From positions 1-25,412 of the forward strand of contig JBOHSA010000162.1 of the NCBI GenBank assembly GCA_050732995.1: a DNA stretch of 25,412 nucleotides, in the 5' to 3' direction. This DNA is from JBOHSA01 sp050732995 (GTDB taxonomy: Bacteria > Gemmatimonadota > Gemmatimonadetes > Gemmatimonadales > GWC2-71-9). A model generated the notes under the pieces. The model did not search any database. It had not been told where the DNA came from and saw only the letters and a program-made list of their open reading frames with translations. This document shows, one piece after another, positions 23,197-25,412 of the stretch. A program made the position numbers and the translations under genes. Positions within the stretch are counted from its first letter, which is position 1; each line of letters starts with the position of its first letter.

Positions 23197-24529
23197 TGGT
23201 GATGGCCAACAGCATGATGCCGAGCAACACCACGAAGCCGATCTGGGTGAGTCGGGTGCGCAGCTCGACGGAAAGCGGCCGGCGGCGGATCGCCTCGGCC
23301 ACGAGGAACACGAACTGGCCGCCGTCCAGAATGGGGATGGGCAGGAGGTTCAGGATCGCCAGGTTCACCGAGAAAAACGCCATGAACGTCAGCAACCAAT
23401 CGAGCCCCAAGCGCGCGACCTGGCCCGAGATCTGGCCCACGAGGATCGGACCGCCAACCTCCCGGATCGACACTTCGCCGAGCACCAGGCCCTTGAGGAA
23501 GCCCAGCACCAGGAGTCCGCGCGTGATCGTCTCGTCCGCGCCGGTCACGAGCGCCCGGCCGAGCGGCTCCCGGACATGGATCGTGGGCGGGTCCTGCCCG
23601 GCGCCGATCGCGCCGTATTCGCGGGGTCGCTGGGAGGCGGTGTCGGTCTCCAGGCGGCGCTCGGGCGTCACCGTCAACTGGACGACGGCCCCGTTCCGCC
23701 ACACCGCCAGCCGGAGCGGCCGGTCGGGGCTGTGCCACACGGCGCGCAGCACGTCGCTCCACGAGCGGACCGTGTCGGCGTCGGCCCGCACGATCAGGTC
23801 ACCCGGTTTGAGGCCGGCGCGGTCGGCGGGCCGGCCGGGCTCGACCAGGCCCACGATCGGGGGGACGAGGGGGGCGAGCGCGCGCGCGAGCCGCTGGCGC
23901 ACGCCCAGGTCGCCCTGGGGCAGTCGAGCGACGAGCGGCTCCGCGCGGCCCGCCACCTCGAACACCAGCGGATCCGGCCCGGTCAGCACGCGATCGATGA
24001 GGTCGTTCCAGGTGCGGACCGTGTCGCCGCTGATCCGGGTGATGCGGTCGCCGAACCGGAGCGTCGCCAGCGCCTGGGCGCCGCCGGGCAGCGCCCGCGT
24101 GTCGACCGAATCGATCGCGGTGACCGCCAGCTTCGGGGACCCGACCGTGGCGGCGATGCCCGAGTAGATGGCGAACGCGAGCACCAGATTCATCGTGACA
24201 CCGGCGAGGATGACGATCATCCGTGCCCAGATGGGCTTCCGGTCGAAGGCGCGCGCGGGATCGACCACCACGGCCGACTGGCCCCCCTCGAGCCGGTCGG
24301 TGAGCCCTTCCTCTTCCATGCCCGCCATCTTCACGTAGCCGCCGAGCGGGATCCAGGAGATCCAGTATTCGGTTTCGCCCCGGCGCAGGCTCACGATCGG
24401 CCGGCCGAAGCCGAGCGAGAACCGGAGCACCTGGATGCCGACGGCCTTGGCGGCGAGGAAGTGGCCCGCCTCGTGCACGAAGATCAGCACGCCCAGGACG
24501 ACGACGAACGCGGTGATGGTCAGGAGCAC
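23168..24529 (-). CDS. rseP: RseP-type site-2 zinc metalloprotease
   Basis: Intramembrane protease that cleaves anti-sigma factors (RseA-like) and leftover signal peptides in the inner membrane. The 453-residue product has the zinc motif HEAGH (19-23) in its first membrane helix and the second active-site motif LDG (401-403) in NLLPIPILDGGQFVF. Two PDZ-like domains sit between (about 130-210, and about 235-305 with GRPADRAGLKPGDLIVRAD). There are about four membrane segments in all. The start at GTG 24529 has GGGAGG four bases upstream and overlaps the dxr end by 10 bp. A long open extension further upstream lies inside dxr and is not protein-like. The dxr-rseP order is very widespread. Confidence 0.95.
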   Translation of the reverse strand: MLLTITAFVVVLGVLIFVHEAGHFLAAKAVGIQVLRFSLGFGRPIVSLRRGETEYWISWIPLGGYVKMAGMEEEGLTDRLEGGQSAVVVDPARAFDRKPIWARMIVILAGVTMNLVLAFAIYSGIAATVGSPKLAVTAIDSVDTRALPGGAQALATLRFGDRITRISGDTVRTWNDLIDRVLTGPDPLVFEVAGRAEPLVARLPQGDLGVRQRLARALAPLVPPIVGLVEPGRPADRAGLKPGDLIVRADADTVRSWSDVLRAVWHSPDRPLRLAVWRNGAVVQLTVTPERRLETDTASQRPREYGAIGAGQDPPTIHVREPLGRALVTGADETITRGLLVLGFLKGLVLGEVSIREVGGPILVGQISGQVARLGLDWLLTFMAFFSVNLAILNLLPIPILDGGQFVFLVAEAIRRRPLSVELRTRLTQIGFVVLLGIMLLAITNDVLRFFPR

Positions 24530-25412
24530 GCGGCCTCCCGCGCGAGCCGGCGCGCGTCGGCGTCGGCCGCCAGCACCGACTCCAGCGCTCCAGCGCTTTC
24601 CGGCCGATGGGCCTCGAGCACGCGCGCGATGATCTCGGCGATCCGGCCGAAGCGGATCGCCCCCTCGAGAAACAGCTGCACGGCGACCTCGTTCGCGGCG
24701 TTGAAGGCGGCGGGCGTCGTCCCGCCGGCGCTCCCGGCCGCCCGCCCGAGGCCGTAGGCGGGGAACAGCTCCGGCCGGACGGGCTCGAAGGTGAGATTCC
24801 CGGCCGCCAGCGGGTCGAAACGCCGCGTCCCGGCGTCGCTCACCCGCGCCGGGTGGGTGAGCGCGTAGAGAATCGGCAGCTCCATGTTCGGGAAGCCCAG
24901 CTGGGCGAGCACGGCCCCGTCCACGAACTCCACGAAGGCGTGGATCACCGACTGGGGGTGGACGACGACCTCGACCGCGTCGAGGCCGAGCCCGAAGAGA
25001 AAGTGCGCCTCGATCACCTCCAGCGCCTTGTTCACGAGGGTCGCCGAATCGACGGTGATCTTCTTGCCCATCTTCCAGGTGGGATGTCGCAGCGCTTCGT
25101 CCACGGTCGCGTGCGCCACGCGCTCCGGCGTCCAGGTGCGGAACGGGCCGCCCGACGCGGTGAGGATCAGGCGGGCGAGCTCGCTCGAGGCATGCCCGCT
25201 GACGCACTGCAGGACGGCGCTGTGCTCGGAGTCGACCGGGACGATTTCGCCGCCGCCCGCGCGCGCGGCGGCGGTCACGAGCTCGCCCGCCATGACGAGC
25301 GTTTCCTTGTTCGCCAGGGCGACCCGTTTGCCGGCCCGGAGCGCGGCCAGGGTCGCCTCGAGCCCGGCCGCGCCGACGATGCCGTTCACGACGATGCGGA
25401 CGTCGGGATGCG
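24520..25412 (-). CDS. dxr: 1-deoxy-D-xylulose 5-phosphate reductoisomerase, 5' end outside window
   Basis: Second enzyme of the MEP isoprenoid pathway: NADPH-dependent rearrangement and reduction of DXP to MEP. The frame runs off the right edge, so the NADPH-binding N-terminus (roughly 100 residues) is missing. What remains starts within VVNGIVGAAGLEATLAAL and contains ALANKETLVMAGE, the catalytic loop ASGGPFRTW, HPTWKMGKKITVDSATLVNK and VVHPQSVIHAFVEF, all DXR signatures with substrate and metal contacts intact. The stop overlaps the rseP start. It would supply the precursors for any polyprenyl chain acted on by the geranylgeranyl reductase encoded about 8.5 kb away. Confidence 0.96.
   Translation of the reverse strand, partial: HPDVRIVVNGIVGAAGLEATLAALRAGKRVALANKETLVMAGELVTAAARAGGGEIVPVDSEHSAVLQCVSGHASSELARLILTASGGPFRTWTPERVAHATVDEALRHPTWKMGKKITVDSATLVNKALEVIEAHFLFGLGLDAVEVVVHPQSVIHAFVEFVDGAVLAQLGFPNMELPILYALTHPARVSDAGTRRFDPLAAGNLTFEPVRPELFPAYGLGRAAGSAGGTTPAAFNAANEVAVQLFLEGAIRFGRIAEIIARVLEAHRPESAGALESVLAADADARRLAREAACS

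Noticed and set aside
24530..25207. N-terminal extension of rseP
   Set aside because: Lies wholly inside dxr and lacks any hydrophobic or family signal. A GTG with a good GGGAGG is available at 24529.
1..25412. tRNA or rRNA genes, insertion sequences, prophage or a genomic island
   Set aside because: No cloverleaf, rRNA-like block, transposase, integrase or composition break was seen; genes are packed almost end to end.

Overview
The window is about 25.4 kb of dense, high-GC bacterial chromosome made almost entirely of housekeeping genes. Gene content (complete mre/mrd wall-elongation cluster, RseP, DXR of the MEP pathway, AccD, type-3 ProRS, Hanks-type kinase, a TMTC-like glycosyltransferase with TPRs) and very GC-rich third positions fit a Gram-negative, soil-type bacterium. 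Gemmatimonadota is my best guess. It rests on overall resemblance, not on a marker tree.

Layout. Three leftward (minus-strand) gene trains are separated by two short rightward units. (A) Leftward from about 14.6 kb to the left edge: mreB-mreC-mreD-mrdA(PBP2)-rodA-accD-folC-hisS-proS-lysA-guaA and a TMTC-like membrane glycosyltransferase cut by the window edge. Nearly all junctions overlap (GTGA, ATGA, TAATG) or are under 20 bp apart. (B) Rightward, divergent from mreB: a 2[4Fe-4S] ferredoxin overlapping an archaeal-type geranylgeranyl reductase. (C) Leftward: rpsO-pnp-M16 protease-ald-polysaccharide deacetylase, which partly recalls the Bacillus rpsO-pnpA-ylxY-mlpA neighbourhood. (D) Rightward, divergent from rpsO: a tail-anchored Ser/Thr kinase. 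(E) Leftward from the right edge: dxr (5' end outside the window)-rseP-a small uncharacterised gene.

How the genes work together. Train A couples rod-shape wall synthesis (MreBCD scaffold, RodA polymerase, PBP2 transpeptidase) with fatty-acid, folate, aminoacyl-tRNA, lysine/DAP and GMP supply. LysA consumes meso-DAP, a usual peptidoglycan precursor. Train C groups translation and RNA decay with a peptidase and Ald. Train E joins isoprenoid precursor synthesis with envelope proteolysis. The ferredoxin/reductase pair probably hydrogenates a polyprenyl chain, and its lipid substrate is the main open question.

Regulatory and repeat structure. The mreB/ferredoxin gap holds back-to-back promoter-like elements around a 19-bp dyad, and the ferredoxin message looks leaderless. 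A GGGAGCN heptamer family occurs as inverted arrays at both convergent gene junctions, and one pair lies inside the small uncharacterised gene. No rRNA, tRNA, CRISPR array, transposase, phage gene or gene-free stretch over 300 bp was seen. The largest gap is 123 bp.
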